Source: Periplaneta americana (Eukaryota > Arthropoda > Insecta > Blattodea > Blattidae). Taken from it: a stretch of 64,000 nt of DNA. The translations under genes and the position numbers were made by a program. Location of the stretch: assembly GCF_040183065.1 (NCBI RefSeq), contig NC_091124.1, positions 64,672,001-64,736,000 on the forward strand. Reading direction: 5' to 3'. Positions 25,640-37,830 of the stretch are shown here, one piece after another; position 1 is the first letter of the stretch; each line of letters starts with the position of its first letter. A model generated the notes under the pieces. It had not been told where the DNA came from. It worked only from the letters and a program-made list of their open reading frames with translations, and made no database searches.

Positions 25640-26440
25640 AAGGAGATGTAGAGAAAGAATCGTGAAAGGAAAAATAGTTATAGAAAACCTAAACTCGGTT
25701 TTATGGCAGTGGGGTATCAGAAATTAAGAAAAAAAAGACATATTTATAACGTAATTTTAAAGAATGTGGTAGCATAATATATGGTTTTGTGAAATATGGT
25801 AGATCACTAAGAAAGAGGAACTGAAAATTAAATTAATAGAGATGGATTATTAGCGAAGATTAGCCAGAAATATTGATGAAATAAAAAGAGTAAAAAGTAT
25901 AGAGATAATGAAAGTTAATAAACCACTAACTGGTGAAATACGAAATAAGAAGTTAACCTGTTCACCGCTGTGGAGTAACGGTTAGCATGTCTGACCTTGA
26001 AAAAAGCGGGTCAGTTTCAAATCCTGGTTGGGACAAATTGGTTGATATTTTTTCCAGGGTTTTCCCTCAACCCATTAAGAGCAAATGCTGGGTAACTTTC
26101 GGCGCTGGACTCTGAATTCATTTCTCTGACATTGTCATCTTCATCTCATTCAGATGCTAGATAACTACAACAGTTAATAAAGCGTCGTAAAATAACCAAT
26201 TAAAAAAATAAGTTAATTTGGTATGGCCCTATACAGAGTATGAAATACGATTGCCAAAAAAACTAATGAGCTGAATATCATCAGGAAAAAAAGAAGACGT
26301 ACTGTAGAAGACCCAGGAATGGGACTCGTAGGGAAAAAGAGCTTTGCATGAACAAAGCCTGAAAGGATAGTGGATAGATAGGAGTTTATACATGCTGAGA
26401 ATCCAGAAATGTCTAAAGACGTTGTAAAGGAATGATGATG
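25640..26440 (+). pseudogene. LINE 3' coding remnant, interrupted by a SINE
   Basis: Scattered + strand frames give IEMDYxRRLARNIDEIKRVK before the SINE and WYGPIQSM, RLPKKLMSxISSGKKRRR after it. This matches the C-terminal region of the Jockey/RTE-type LINE whose RT segment is seen at 1-428. Several stops and shifts are present. The SINE at 25957-26206 splits the sequence. Confidence 0.65.
25957..26206 (+). repeat. SINE family 1, inserted in a LINE remnant
   Basis: Head 'gctgtggagtaacggttagc', diverged box B, body 'ccagggttttccctcaaccc', 'gagcaaatgctgggtaact' and 'aagcgtcgtaaaataacc'. The flanks are 'aataagaagttaa' on the left and 'aataagttaa' on the right, a target duplication with a small later deletion. 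Confidence 0.85.
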
Positions 26441-26736
26441 GTGATGGTGATGAGGACAATGTTACATAACCATTACTCTGAAGCGTATCATACTGAGCAA
26501 CTGATTGCCAGCAACTCGTCAACTTGTTTTTCACACCAAAGTGCCACAAATATTGTTCATCTGAATCTGAAGCACACTTAATTTAACAATTTGCTGATTT
26601 GCCTTAGAAGTACAATTCAGGTGGTTTCATTTTTCTGGCTGAGATAGATTCTCCAACACTACGCATCCTGTGTGAAGGCTGTTGCGTAGCTTAAAAATGG
26701 CACTGTATGTGTTATTAATTTAGTCAGTTTTGTTGT

Positions 26737-26737
<1 letters not shown>

Positions 26738-26798
<61 letters not shown>
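26738..26798. repeat. (AC)n microsatellite, about 30 units
   Basis: An uninterrupted AC repeat in intergenic DNA. Confidence 0.97.
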
Positions 26799-26799
<1 letters not shown>

Positions 26800-28200
26800 G
26801 TACGTTTATAAGTAACTTGATTGAATTTTTTGAAAGAATTGTTATATTCTGGGTTTCAATAATATAACTATCATTTTTATACTGTCGGAGTTTTGAAAAC
26901 TAATTTCTGTTGAGAATGAAGTTCTGCTGTACTCAAAAAAGAGGAATTATAACATAAATTAATTAAGTAGATGTTGTGAGCACAACAGATTTATTTAGCA
27001 TTGCACCACTCTTTAAGTGTCACAGCAATTGTGTGACATTGCTCACTAACCATTACTTGGTTTGCTCACTTAACAGATGCTCATTTGTGCAGAATCACTT
27101 CTGCACGTTGTGCTTACGAAACAGAAAGCTAAAAGAAAAGTGAAATAGGTTAATGTAAGTCTTACAGCATGTAACCACATTTATAGAACAACACGTCGGT
27201 ATTTTTTACATTAAATGTTAATGTAGAGTACTGTGATAGAAAAATTGTGAACTAAAATTTTGGAAAATAACTTTTTAATATGCTACCTGTCTCTGACAAG
27301 GGCATTTTTTATGCCAACTGCTTGCTCCTAAAAAAAAATTAAATTAAAAAGCTCAAGAAGGAAAGTAAAAGTAATGTCCATGGTAACTTGCTCAAATTTG
27401 GCTCTAAAATGCTTTCACGCAAAGTTAGAAACAATCTTTAATGACAGTGGTAGTACATGTAAAGTAATTCACATCCAATTGTTAGTTTTCCACTTTCTAA
27501 AAATGTGAAGCGAAACATGAACAAATTGTACAATAATGATTGATATATTGGTAGGTTGTAATTGTTATGTAGAAAATGAAACATGGCTTGTGTAGTTTTT
27601 TTTTTTTTTTTTTTTTTAGATGAAGTAAGATGATGAGAAAGTGCGAAGAATGTACTTCGACTTTTTTTTATGGTGATAAATTTTTAACTTCTATTATTCA
27701 AATCAACGCAAGTGAAATCAAGGAGAAACCAGTGTTTAGAAAGTATTCCATGACTTCCGTTGTGTTCTTTCAGAGCATCATCATCCATGACATAGTACTG
27801 TTTTTATTGTCTTAAATGTTAAACTACAAATGAAATATGAACTGAAATTCCCTATGTGTGAACGTTGAACAAACTTGCAAGTTACCCTCCTCTCCAAACC
27901 CATAGCATCTGCATTAATATGTGAACGTTCTTGCCAAGAAAGCATACAAGGCCTGTTGAATCTCCTATAGTTTTCCAAATCCAGTCTGTTGTCTAAACTA
28001 TCCCATGTTTACTTTTATTACATGTACTTAACCTTTGTTAGAGTCCTAACTTCGTCTTCTTATTTATATAAAAAAAATCATTTAATGTAACTTTCAGGAA
28101 ACAATTGCATTTCAAAATGCGCTGTTGTATGTTTTACTTTTTATGGCAGTAGGTAGCAAAACTAAACTAATGGAATGTACTGTAAACCTACATATATTCA
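26800..28200. other. Intergenic AT-rich DNA
   Basis: A T-rich homopolymer lies at about 27597-27618. No gene, repeat family or element recognised. Confidence 0.5.
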
Positions 28201-28254
28201 TATATATGAGGCCTCGCTGTCCTCATTGATATAAAGATGAGGAATTCAGTCAGC

Positions 28255-28375
28255 ACTGTGGATCATGTCCCGGTATAGCTCAGATGGAAAGAGCGCTCAG
28301 TGCACAGAGCTGAGAGGTTCCGGGTTCAGTTCCCAGTGCTGGAACGAATTTCTCTCATATTAATAGATGTGGAAT
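28255..28375 (+). repeat. tRNA-like SINE, family A
   Basis: It reads 'gcactgtggatcatgtcccg' into box A 'tatagctcagatgg', then box B 'gggttcagttccc', ending 'ctggaacgaatttctctc'. It has the same order as the right half of the foldback at 661-926. It has an almost tRNA-like fold, but the SINE-specific 3' sequence and degraded box B argue against a working tRNA gene. Confidence 0.7.
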
Positions 28376-29238
28376 GTACTGCTGAAAAATGCAGTCTCAT
28401 TGTGGATGTTGTCTTTGATCTTCATTGTCTCAACTATCTGGAGACGGAATATTTGCGTCTTCAGTGAAACTTTTATTAACATAATAGCCTTTGTGATGGT
28501 TGTGATGGAATTAAAACAAGTGCTCATCATACGCTCAAATGATGACATCCTTCACATGGCCAGTATCGCTTCATTCTTCAGTCACAAATACCAGTATTAA
28601 GATCTCTATGTTATGAGATCCACATCACTTTGGTAATGTTGTCATTTTACTGCATTTCAGTATTATGCTAAATTGCATTTAGTTTTATATTTCATAGCTT
28701 TCACTCTGGAAGCGGAGCAAAGAGTTTTTAGTGCAATTTTCAGTTAAAGGTATGTACATAAGATCAAATTGACTTTATTAATTATAATCTTACATTTGTA
28801 AACTTGTACTTATTTGTAATACTTGTGTCATTTAATGATTACGGCAAAACAACCAGTGTATAAGAAATGTATAAAATGTGAAATTAGGATCTTGGGATTA
28901 AAAGCAGCATTATTTCTTTATGTAATAAACACCATACTTTTGTGTCACTTTGAAGGTAATATATATGTCTGAGATGAATTGCTTTTACCAAATGCTCTTA
29001 AATTTGTATTAATATTTACCTCGTGTAACAGCATATCTGCTCTGACTTGTGAATTTTCTTTCCACTAACCAGTGTGAAGGTTACCATAGTTTTTAATGCT
29101 GTTCAAAACTGTAAAAGTAGTTTTAAATTTTCTGTCTTGTGAAACATTTGTACCTCAATATTTTGTACAATTAATACTTCCCCTATAAAGAGAACCAGTG
29201 ATAAATATTTTGCTTAGGTTGTGGTGTGATGTCACGCT

Positions 29239-30907
29239 CACAGTCTAATACATACAGTCGCGCAACTTCAACACTTTTTTTGCCAACATTCGCGACATTA
29301 GCGCCCAAGCGGCAGGCAAGGCACAGGCCATAGGGTTGATACAGTCAGCACGTGCTTGTATGTTGTAATAACATTTTAATCATGCGTGGAATAAAGGCAA
29401 TGAATGCAGTGCTGTAAATTGCAGTAACAACATCTCCGAATTTGTCGTTCTTCTGATTACCTAAAGTAAAAGTATATCAGAAAATCATAACTCAGTCATA
29501 ACCAATAATCCACGTTGTATGTAGCCTACGTATTGTGTTCTGTAATACATTAGATATCAGTTACCTATTTGTATGTCAGGAAGCACAGTTTAAATAAAAA
29601 CAAAATAAATACCTGTTACAGTCTAATATTTTGTTACAGAGATCATATGTGTAACCATTCCGATTTTGGATAATGTATCTATAGTCTTTAATGCAAGTAA
29701 TTCCTTAATTTTTGTATTCGTGTTTTTTTCTTTATATTTTTCAAAAGTTGAATGTTATATTGCATTCAAGTAGGGATCATGGTGTTAATTTTTTCAAGAA
29801 TTTATGGGGTATTGTAATTCTTTTGCAAAATATTCACTTCTTGAATGAATCCAGAGTGTGTCAATAAATTTCTGATGTGTTGGTATAGATTCAAGTGGTA
29901 GACATATTAAGTCCTCAAGAAATAAAAGAGCCTTTTTAATTTAATATAAAATAGCAATCTTTCCTGTAATAATTTGCATGACTGTTATTGGTGTTGATTT
30001 TACATTTCCAGTGATTATTTAATGAAAATAAAGGTAGGCCTTCATTTTCTGAGTTAATTGAAGTTAAAATTTTTTCATCAAAATTGTGTGTTCATTTATT
30101 TTTTCTCACCTACTTCATATTAACAGTAAGGGCATATAAATTACATACTATATAGGCTAGGTAGAATAAGTTAAAATTAAACCTATGTGTGAAAACTGGA
30201 AATGTAATGTAAAATGCGGTAAACTTGCCATACAAAAAATTAAACCATAATATCAGCACTATTTGTGACTCAAAATAATAAAGGAAATACCGGTTCTTAA
30301 GAAATGGAAAAATAATGAACTTTATAAATCAGTGTCTATCATATTAATGTTTAAATCCTCCCCTTTTTTATTTTCAAGTTTACCCGAGCGGTCGGGTTTA
30401 CCGCAATTTGCGGTATGGAAAATAGTTAATTTCTCAGGAAATAGGGAGAGGAGTTCACCATGCGATATGCCCTACAATTTTGAAGCTACTAATTTTGACT
30501 CTTCTCACAGAAAATATAGATTTCCAATGATGCATAAATATATTTAGGAATGAATTGAATTAAACGTCTGCGTACGAACAATTATATTATTTCAAACCAT
30601 CATACGTGATCAGGGCGATGGTTCAGTTATAAGGATCAGAAAGAATTACGTTTATTCCCAGCTTCTGAAACTTGTAGATTAACTGCGTGTGAAATTTAGG
30701 ATTCTAAAGTAAAATTAATAAGAACCATATACACTTACTGTATACCATAAAATATAAAATAAATTACGCAAAACCCGTTTTCTGATGTGTTATCATAGTC
30801 TGCACACTTTTAACTTGCCTGCCGCTAGAGGGCTACCGTAGCGCCAGCTGTCAAATGTTGGCATATTTTATATGTATGAGTTGCGCGACTGTATGTATTA
30901 GACTGTG
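29239..30907 (+). mobile_element. P-superfamily-like DNA element with perfect ends and 8-bp duplication
   Basis: The ends CACAGTCTAATACATACAGT and its inverse match perfectly over 29 bp. A perfect 8-bp duplication GTCACGCT flanks the element (29231-29238 and 30908-30915). A second, imperfect inverted segment follows inside both ends ('gccaacatt' and 'agcggcaggcaag'). The 1669-bp interior has no long frame but includes a THAP relic near the left end. The 8-bp duplication, CA...TG ends and THAP relic together point to the P superfamily. Confidence 0.75.
29405..29466 (+). pseudogene. THAP zinc-finger relic inside the P-like element
   Basis: The frame at 29405 reads CSAVNCSNN, the usual start of a C2CH THAP finger. 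In a shifted frame, 'tcgttcttctgattacctaaag' reads SFF-stop-LPK, close to the conserved THAP continuation with one CGA-to-TGA type change. Only this N-terminal piece is present. It is too short for certainty. Confidence 0.55.
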
Positions 30908-31445
30908 GTCACGCTGTTCTAGTCTCTCTTTGTATAGATATAGTTTTGCTTTTCACAATTTGGTAATGATGTTACTTAACATTCTGTACTAGAATATACC
31001 GTAATAACTTTCCACCAGTAAAATGTAACTTGAATTATAATTTGATATTTTTCTTACTCTAAAGAATTACGCCAACACACTTACAACAAAGTCTTGTCAG
31101 AAAATATACTGTATGCACTGATATTTTGAGAGCAAAATGCAAATGAACATGAAGCAGTTACTACTTAACTTAAGAGACTTTCAGCCTTCTGACGAGTCTT
31201 AATCTGTCAAATTCAAGTAAAGAAATTTATTATATTATTTTTCGTTATATTGAGTTCAAAATGGAGTTTTACTCATCATTAACTTATTTTCGTAGAATGG
31301 AATGGCTATCTGCAGCCATGAAACGCATTTACATTGGTTGTTGCGTGCATATGACAGCCATGCAATTCTCTGTCAGTTGCCATGTACAGTGTTTTGTAGG
31401 AGGATCATAAAGAAACAATTTGATAAAAGCAACATAAGTTGAAAA

Positions 31446-31531
31446 GAAACTACAGTTCAAAAGTATTGGAAAGCACGACTGCTAATGGCTTCATTACCAG
31501 ATGCAAGGCACTAGACAACAACAACAACAAC
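31446..31531 (+). mobile_element. 86-bp retro-inserted tail with perfect 15-bp duplication
   Basis: The insert carries 'gctaatggcttcattaccag' and ends in (CAA)n. It is flanked by a perfect direct repeat 'aacataagttgaaaa' at 31431-31445 and 31532-31546. The same tail occurs at 62054-62104 and, reversed, at 51026. It is best read as a severely 5'-truncated retroposon. Confidence 0.85.
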
Positions 31532-31549
31532 AACATAAGTTGAAAAACA

Positions 31550-34200
31550 AGCAGGCAACTCGCACCCACAAAACTCTCCTCACTACTTATGATTGAAGTC
31601 TAAACAAATTTATAAATAATTCTTTATTTTTTAATGACATGATAGTTTAGTCTGTGTAATTTTTTCTGTGGTATTCCTATGTAGTCCAAGAATTTGTTTA
31701 TTTCTTTGTTTGTCTCTTGAGGCTTTTGCAAGTCAGAATCAATCAATCAATCAATCTTCTTAATGTATCCAGCTGTTTGCTGACAACATAATATTTTCTT
31801 TTATTTCAACTGTTTTTGAAGTCGAAGCACATTACAGTTTGAACAAATGTTTCTGAGTTACAGAATACAATTACATTATTAAATTGATCAAGTCTAGAGT
31901 CGCACTAGTATAACTGTTTCACGATTCGAAATGGATGTAAAACTGGGAGGCCCATTTCATAGATTTATGACACGTAAAAGAATCCTGTCCCTAAATTAGA
32001 GGGCTCTAGGCAAAATTTTCCGGCTATATTTCGCCCAGGTTAAAATTTCACTCTGAAAGATACCACAGAAGGCTGTGTAGGTGGCCTAAATGAGGAAAGA
32101 TATATATTCTACTCTCCACCATTAAACTTTTTTTTTCACCAGATATGGCAGAAATACGAGTATATTAAAGAATAATGATGTGAGTCTGCAACTCATATGA
32201 ATAATGGCTATTCAAATAAAATACTTCACAAAGAACTCTAAAATATTCTTTCCTGTAAGACTGTAATGCATAGTATTGTCTTCAGAATTGTTACAGGTGT
32301 CTTTTTGGGTATAATATTGACTTATCTACTAGTAAGTCATAAAAAAAATAATTTTAATTGTTTACAAGATTTAATGATAAAGCATTTAGAGTGAACATTT
32401 TTATACAGCCAATGGGGAATCTTAATATGTTGTGGCTATAAGTCAGACATGCTTGGAGTTCCCTTCTTCCACCAACAAATCGTGTATCATCAATATTAGA
32501 TTTTATGCACCCTTCATAAAAATTATTATGAATGTATTCTTAACTTAACTTTAAGAACACTGGATGAAAAAGGAGTGTGCTACTTTGAAATAAAACTAGT
32601 AAATTAACAATGATTCATCAACAATAATTTATTTTAAATGAAAAGAAGAATGCAAAAGTAATTCAATTCAGTACTGAAATTTAAAATTCCAATTTGTAAT
32701 ATATTACTATCATCATTCTGTAGTATTATAAAATTTGTAATAGGTACCTGTTTTTTGTAAGTCCACTCTGTGTGCTTTCACGACAGCAAAGCCTTTGACA
32801 GCATCTTCAAAGTAAAACTCTTTACGAATGTTGGATTTGCTACGAAACTTGTCGATTTTTTGACTGGGAGGCATCTTTGAAATAACAGTTTAAGTTTTAT
32901 TTTAAGTCACAAAGTTCACAACTTTCTTCTGCCTCAGAGTTCAACAGTAAGTTGCTGAGCTTATAACTTGTAATGAGATGTTTGCATCACAGGAAATTGA
33001 AAGGTAAATAGAACATGGTTTTTGTTAAAATGTTGATAAATGCAACTGAGTAAACTTCCCATAATTTGACTTCACTCATACAAATGTGCGGAGCTGTATA
33101 AAGAGAGTGTATGTGTGCAGAATTTTCCATCTTTTGTGAATCAAATGTCATCCTTATGATCCTCCAACTCGAAAGTTTGAAAAAGGCATTCTATAACATA
33201 TTATAGAAGCACGTCAGATCCATTAGAGGTGGGAAGTACTTAGCACTGTTATCTTCTAGCCAGTTTATATATTGATCTCGTGATGCAATTAAAGTTCAAA
33301 TATTTTAAATTTTATTATGTACAAAGGCAGATGTAAGACTGAAACAAACCAAGAGATTAATGGAAGCTCGAACCTTGTGTCACTTGAGGTATTTATATGA
33401 ACTATTGTCTTGTTTTAACATTTTTACAGAAGTGCACGTTTCCATTATCACTACTTTTTCACGTTTTTTTTTTGTTTTCCATCCATATGCCCTTTTGCTA
33501 TTGCCATATCACCAGGAATTACCAGACTGTGACACTACTTAAAATCAGAATGAATATCCATTGTTATGAATATGAGGTGCGTAATGTGTTGTAATTGTGA
33601 TTGAAAGAAATTTCAATGCAGAATTCGTGAATGGTTGACTTTGCTGTATTTGTATCATTCACATGGAAACATTCGATTTTTTTTTCTATTTTCTTTGAAA
33701 CCTGTAAGTTAAATTTAATTATGTTTCTATCCAATGGTTTGTTTCTATATTACGTCATAAATAAGTATGGTAATGGTTTGTGTTTTACAATTTCCTCGTC
33801 ACTGTTGTAACTGTATCTTGTACTCCCAGCTATTGGTTGTTTGTGATTAAAAATCCCCGTAATGTATGTTAAATACAGTTGACAACCTACTACATGCTAA
33901 GTTGTCAGTTGAATTTAAATAAACGGGGTAGTAGCAGTAGTGTGTGTCAAGCTTCTAGAATAAAGGAAAGAGAAGCATTTACCGTACTTAAGTTGTAATA
34001 GTCACATGGACAGAATAATATTGTGCATTCTTGTATACAATTGATATCAGGACAATAACTGCTTTCAATCTTGAAGCAGAAACTAGACAATTAAAATGAT
34101 ATTTTGTCACCACCTTAGACAGCCTTGTAAGTTCCTTTTAAACCTCAATAATAGATTCAAAGATGGCTATAACAGAGCATTGGTGCTTAAGAATTGCAGA
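31550..34200. other. Intergenic AT-rich DNA
   Basis: Only a short (AATC)n near 31738-31756 stands out. Open frames around 33360-33594 are short and lack motifs. Confidence 0.45.
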
Positions 34201-34203
34201 AGA

Positions 34204-34268
<65 letters not shown>
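34204..34268. repeat. (AAT)n microsatellite
   Basis: About 21 AAT units. It directly precedes the repeat at 34275, as a tail or target of retroposition. Confidence 0.97.
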
Positions 34269-34274
<6 letters not shown>

Positions 34275-34490
34275 TATGTGGTGTCACAGCCCTTGAAGGG
34301 CCCAGACCAACCAGCCAGTTGTTGGGCTCACGTTCACATGCCGAAGCAGAGGTGGACGATCATCCAACCAGAATGGAGGTATCATGTGGTTAGCACGATG
34401 ATCCCCCCAGCCGTTATAGCTAGCTTTTGCAACTGGATTTTGCTACCTATCGTAGCTTCCCAAGTGCATCATGATGCTGGAAAGAAATTA
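34275..34490. repeat. Conserved insect interspersed repeat (SINE-like)
   Basis: It contains 'cacagcccttgaagggccca', 'tgccgaagcagaggtggacg', 'ggtatcatgtggttagcacg' and 'cccagccgttatagct', a string I recognise from many insect genomes. It is bracketed by (AAT)n on the left and an ATT-rich run on the right. Confidence 0.7.
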
Positions 34491-34544
34491 TTATTATTAT
34501 TACTATTATTATTATGTACAGTATTTTTCATGTAGTTATTTAAC

Positions 34545-34735
34545 ATCTATCAACTACATAGGTATCTAGCATAGGTGGAATTGATGTTGAGGAGATGGTA
34601 CTTTGGCGAGATGACTACGAGGATCTCTATGATATTACCTGACATTACAGTTGGGATAATCCTAGGAAAAACTCAAGCAGAATACGAACTTATTTCCGAG
34701 CATAGTCCCTAAACATGAATTCCACTCTTTCTCTT
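34545..34735 (-). repeat. SINE family 3, diverged
   Basis: Minus-oriented copy: 'tatttaacatctatcaacta', 'cgagatgactacgaggatct', 'acctgacattacagttggg'. It aligns by eye with the better copy at 45218-45451. The pseudo-tRNA head is not preserved. Confidence 0.65.
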
Positions 34736-35099
34736 AGACTATGCCCTTGGATTACGGAGGAAGGGCCTGAAGACTAGCACTGCAGCCTCTAGTGGACATA
34801 TTGTGCCAAGTACTCCTGTCATAGAAATGGTGCTTGAAGACTGGATGGTCACACTCTTGTAGATATTGTGATTCTGTTGTGTGGTGTAATCTGCCGATTC
34901 AGCTTGCACGTGTTTATGGTTCTGATGGAGTTCCACTGCAGTGTCCTCCACCACTTCCCCCTCCAAAAGCATATTGCGGCCTCATCAGGCCAGGCAGATG
35001 CCATCTGTACACCAGTCATAATACATCACTCCGGCACAATTTTGGGTAATGCTATTGTAATGATGCAATGGAGAGTGATTGTAGAATGATGGAGGGAAA

Positions 35100-35225
35100 C
35101 AGAGGAACCCCAAAAAGAACTCTCAGTAACCTTAGCTTTTTCATTATTACCGGAATTCGAACACAGGTCCACCGTCATAATAAGCCAGTGCTCTGCCAAT
35201 TGAGCTACAGTGGCTGGCTTAGTTA
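35100..35225 (-). repeat. tRNA-like SINE head, reversed
   Basis: Box B complement 'ggaattcgaacacaggtcc' and box A complement 'ccaattgagctacagtggc' at the right end give a reversed pseudo-tRNA. The adjacent DNA to about 34740 may belong to the same repeat, but I cannot prove it. Confidence 0.6.
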
Positions 35226-35239
35226 CATAACATATCATC

Positions 35240-36900
35240 GAATAATCTGAATATCCTAGTTTTTAGGAGAGAAAATTTAAAAAGTGTTTGAGGTGCACAC
35301 CCTAGTCTTTCTTCGGTAAATGTCGAAAAAGATATGGAGTATTCACGTATATACGGTATGTTATTCAAGATTTAATATTCTCAGATGACCTGCTTAAGAT
35401 TGAAACCTCTTCCTTTTGGTCCATGAATATTGAGGTTTAAATGGCACTTCAGGTTCTTTATAAATTATATTGTGCCACTTTGTATGCACAATAATTTTCA
35501 AAATGTTAAGTTTAAAAAAAAAAAAGGTTGTTTCTTGTTATACTATGATTCAGATAAACAAGGAAATTGTGTAAAGTCCTATGCCAGTTAAGAGTCCTAC
35601 ACAAATTATAATTATATAACATTATTTTCCATATATTTTGTTATCCTTGAGTAAAATTGTCAGTTTTGAAAATACTAGAGGAAAGAAAATGTATTGCTTA
35701 AAATTAATCTTTCTAGTGGTTTTTTTTTTCTCGAAAGAAGGAATACTGGATCAACTATCACACTTTTGTAAAAGAAACTACGAAACTATCTTTGCAAAAC
35801 TGAATAACACAAGTAAATAGGCAGTGGTGAATGTTTTTGAGGACTATACATGCAAATTCAGGTATTTTAAAAGCACTAAAATTTTGTAATTGATAACTGG
35901 TTAAAGTGTATGTTCTGCAAAGGTTTTTTTTTTCTAATACAGTATTATCTTACGTTTATTCACTGTGTTAATAGCGGATTATTCTTTTGAATGCTACTTT
36001 ATTTCAGTATTCCTTTGTTACAGATGCCAATTGAAAAAGGCTTAAAATGATGTGAGTTTAAAATCTGGCTGATATTTCTTTCATTCTATATAAATTTATT
36101 TATTTTTTCTTTTCTTCGAGCATCTCCTATATGACTCGTATAAAGCCTCTCTAACTCCAGAGGGCCTCTGCTCGTACTACATTGGTTTTGGAGTTTCATT
36201 GCATTGTTCTTGTTGATGTTGCACCTGTATTTCTGTAAGTACATGCTGCCTACGTATTGTGTTTGCTCCCCATATTTGTAATTGTGACGAATCAGTTTAA
36301 TTGTCTGGTATGTGGAATACTGTTCTGACGTCCTGTATGGGATATTAATGCTTACATAATATTGTGAATTGCTTTGCGAGAATTATGGTGTATACTTTAT
36401 TGCAGGCTTTAATTTCAGTGGGCACCTCTGAATTCTTGTACATAACTGTATAAAGACAAATGCAAAATTAATGTATAAAATGTATGTTCAAGTTCATTGA
36501 AGTTTATGTCACAGATATATATTTAGTGTACAACTATTCGTGTGCCAACGCTACAAACATTCCCTCCACCTGACAATATAGTGAATGTATGCAAGTTTTG
36601 CTGTGTCAAATAAAAACTATACAACTCTCTTGTTTTAGTTTTTATCCCATGAATTTTCCGCTAACGTAATTCCGTATTACAGCTGTGTTTCTGAAAAACC
36701 GCTGTAAGACCTGTGTAATTGTTAAATTGATGGTTTACTGTTATGAGAAGAAGGTGTGTGATGACAAGTTATTCGCAAGGTAAATTCATAAACATGCCAC
36801 AAATGTATAAGTGTACATTTTGTATACTGAATATACAGTGTGTTAATTAAAGTTTTATACGCACACTGTTGGAGATAAACCCTACAATATGATACCATTG
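35240..36900. other. Intergenic AT-rich DNA
   Basis: No gene or element recognised. Confidence 0.45.
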
Positions 36901-37430
36901 TTCGAAAAAGTTATTTAGGTATACAGGGTGTGACAGTGAACTAGGCAATCTAGGCATTGGCCCAGGGGGGAGGGGGTAGTATTCTCTCGCTTTTTTTTTT
37001 TTTTTTTTTTTAAATACAAGGAAACTTGTTTTTAAAACATTTGTTGGTAAATCTTTTCTGAAGTTTGTTCTTGAACACCTTGTGGAAGTCGAATATTGTT
37101 TGTTATCGCATTGTCGCCGTAGCTGCGAGAGTAAAAGGAAAGTGTATAGCTGCATCATTTTATTATACTATTGTAATGCGGTATGGTATCACGTTATTAG
37201 TGTTATTACACAATGAAACTGCTTAAATTTAACTCCTCGTACAAACAAGAACGCATTGTTGAAAATCAACTTGGATGTGTGTTTATTATTTATCGCTATG
37301 AATAGTAACCACAACTCTCAGTTACATTTCCAATATAATATAATATGCCTATCGTCAACAATACTATTTAATCACTTCCCAGCATGTGCACTATATAGGG
37401 CTCCTACAAAACATCTTTCCTGTTTTGAAT

Positions 37431-37817
37431 ACATGTAATTTACGTTCTATGAATCTGAGGTGCATGAAAATAGCACCAATGGAAAGAGAAGCAATGTTCT
37501 ACGAAGAAATTTCTGCATAAGTATGCAGACTTTAATTGAAAACAATGATGAATTTATTCGTTCCGTGGTGTTTTCTGATGAAGGCACTTGTAATCTTTCT
37601 GTTAAGGTGAACAAACATAACCTCAGAATCTGGAGGTCGGAAAATATGCGTACCTACGTGGAACTTGATTATAAGCTTGATGTGTGCCTTGTTACCAAGG
37701 GGGGGGGGGGACACATTGAACATTTTAAGGTAAGGAACTAAACTTTTTGAGTTTCTCTTTCCATTAGTAACTTACTATTTTCATGCTCCTCATATTCATA
37801 GAACGTAAATTACATGT
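37431..37817 (+). mobile_element. Mariner-like deletion derivative with 43-bp inverted ends
   Basis: 37431-37473 and 37775-37817 are inverted copies ('acatgtaatttacgttctat' at the start, 'gcatgaaaatag' at the inner edge) with only about two mismatches. Between them lies a short transposase-derived frame. The target duplication is not clear. Confidence 0.7.
37460..37741 (+). pseudogene. Internally deleted mariner-like transposase
   Basis: The frame reads RRNFCISMQTLIENNDEFIR, VVFSDEGTCNLSVKVNKHN and LRIWRSEN, the first catalytic block of a mariner-like transposase family common in arthropods. It then passes directly to LDYKLDVCLVTKGGGGHIEHF, which resembles that family's C terminus. The core between them is missing. 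A G10 run sits at about 37700-37709. It cannot be an active enzyme. Confidence 0.7.
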
Positions 37818-37830
37818 GTTCGAAACTGCA

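Noticed and set aside
28269-28345. Candidate tRNA gene
   Set aside because: It has box A and a near box B, but the following 'ctggaacgaatttctctc' matches the SINE family seen elsewhere, and no clean cloverleaf with a matching acceptor stem is evident. The same reasoning rejects tRNA calls at 840-905, 1840-1915, 5285-5330, 46570-46625, 47000-47060, 52436-52505 and 57640-57710.
33360-33594. Overlapping small frames with hydrophobic content
   Set aside because: They are T-rich intergenic DNA giving Phe/Leu-rich translations. No splice context or motif supports a gene.
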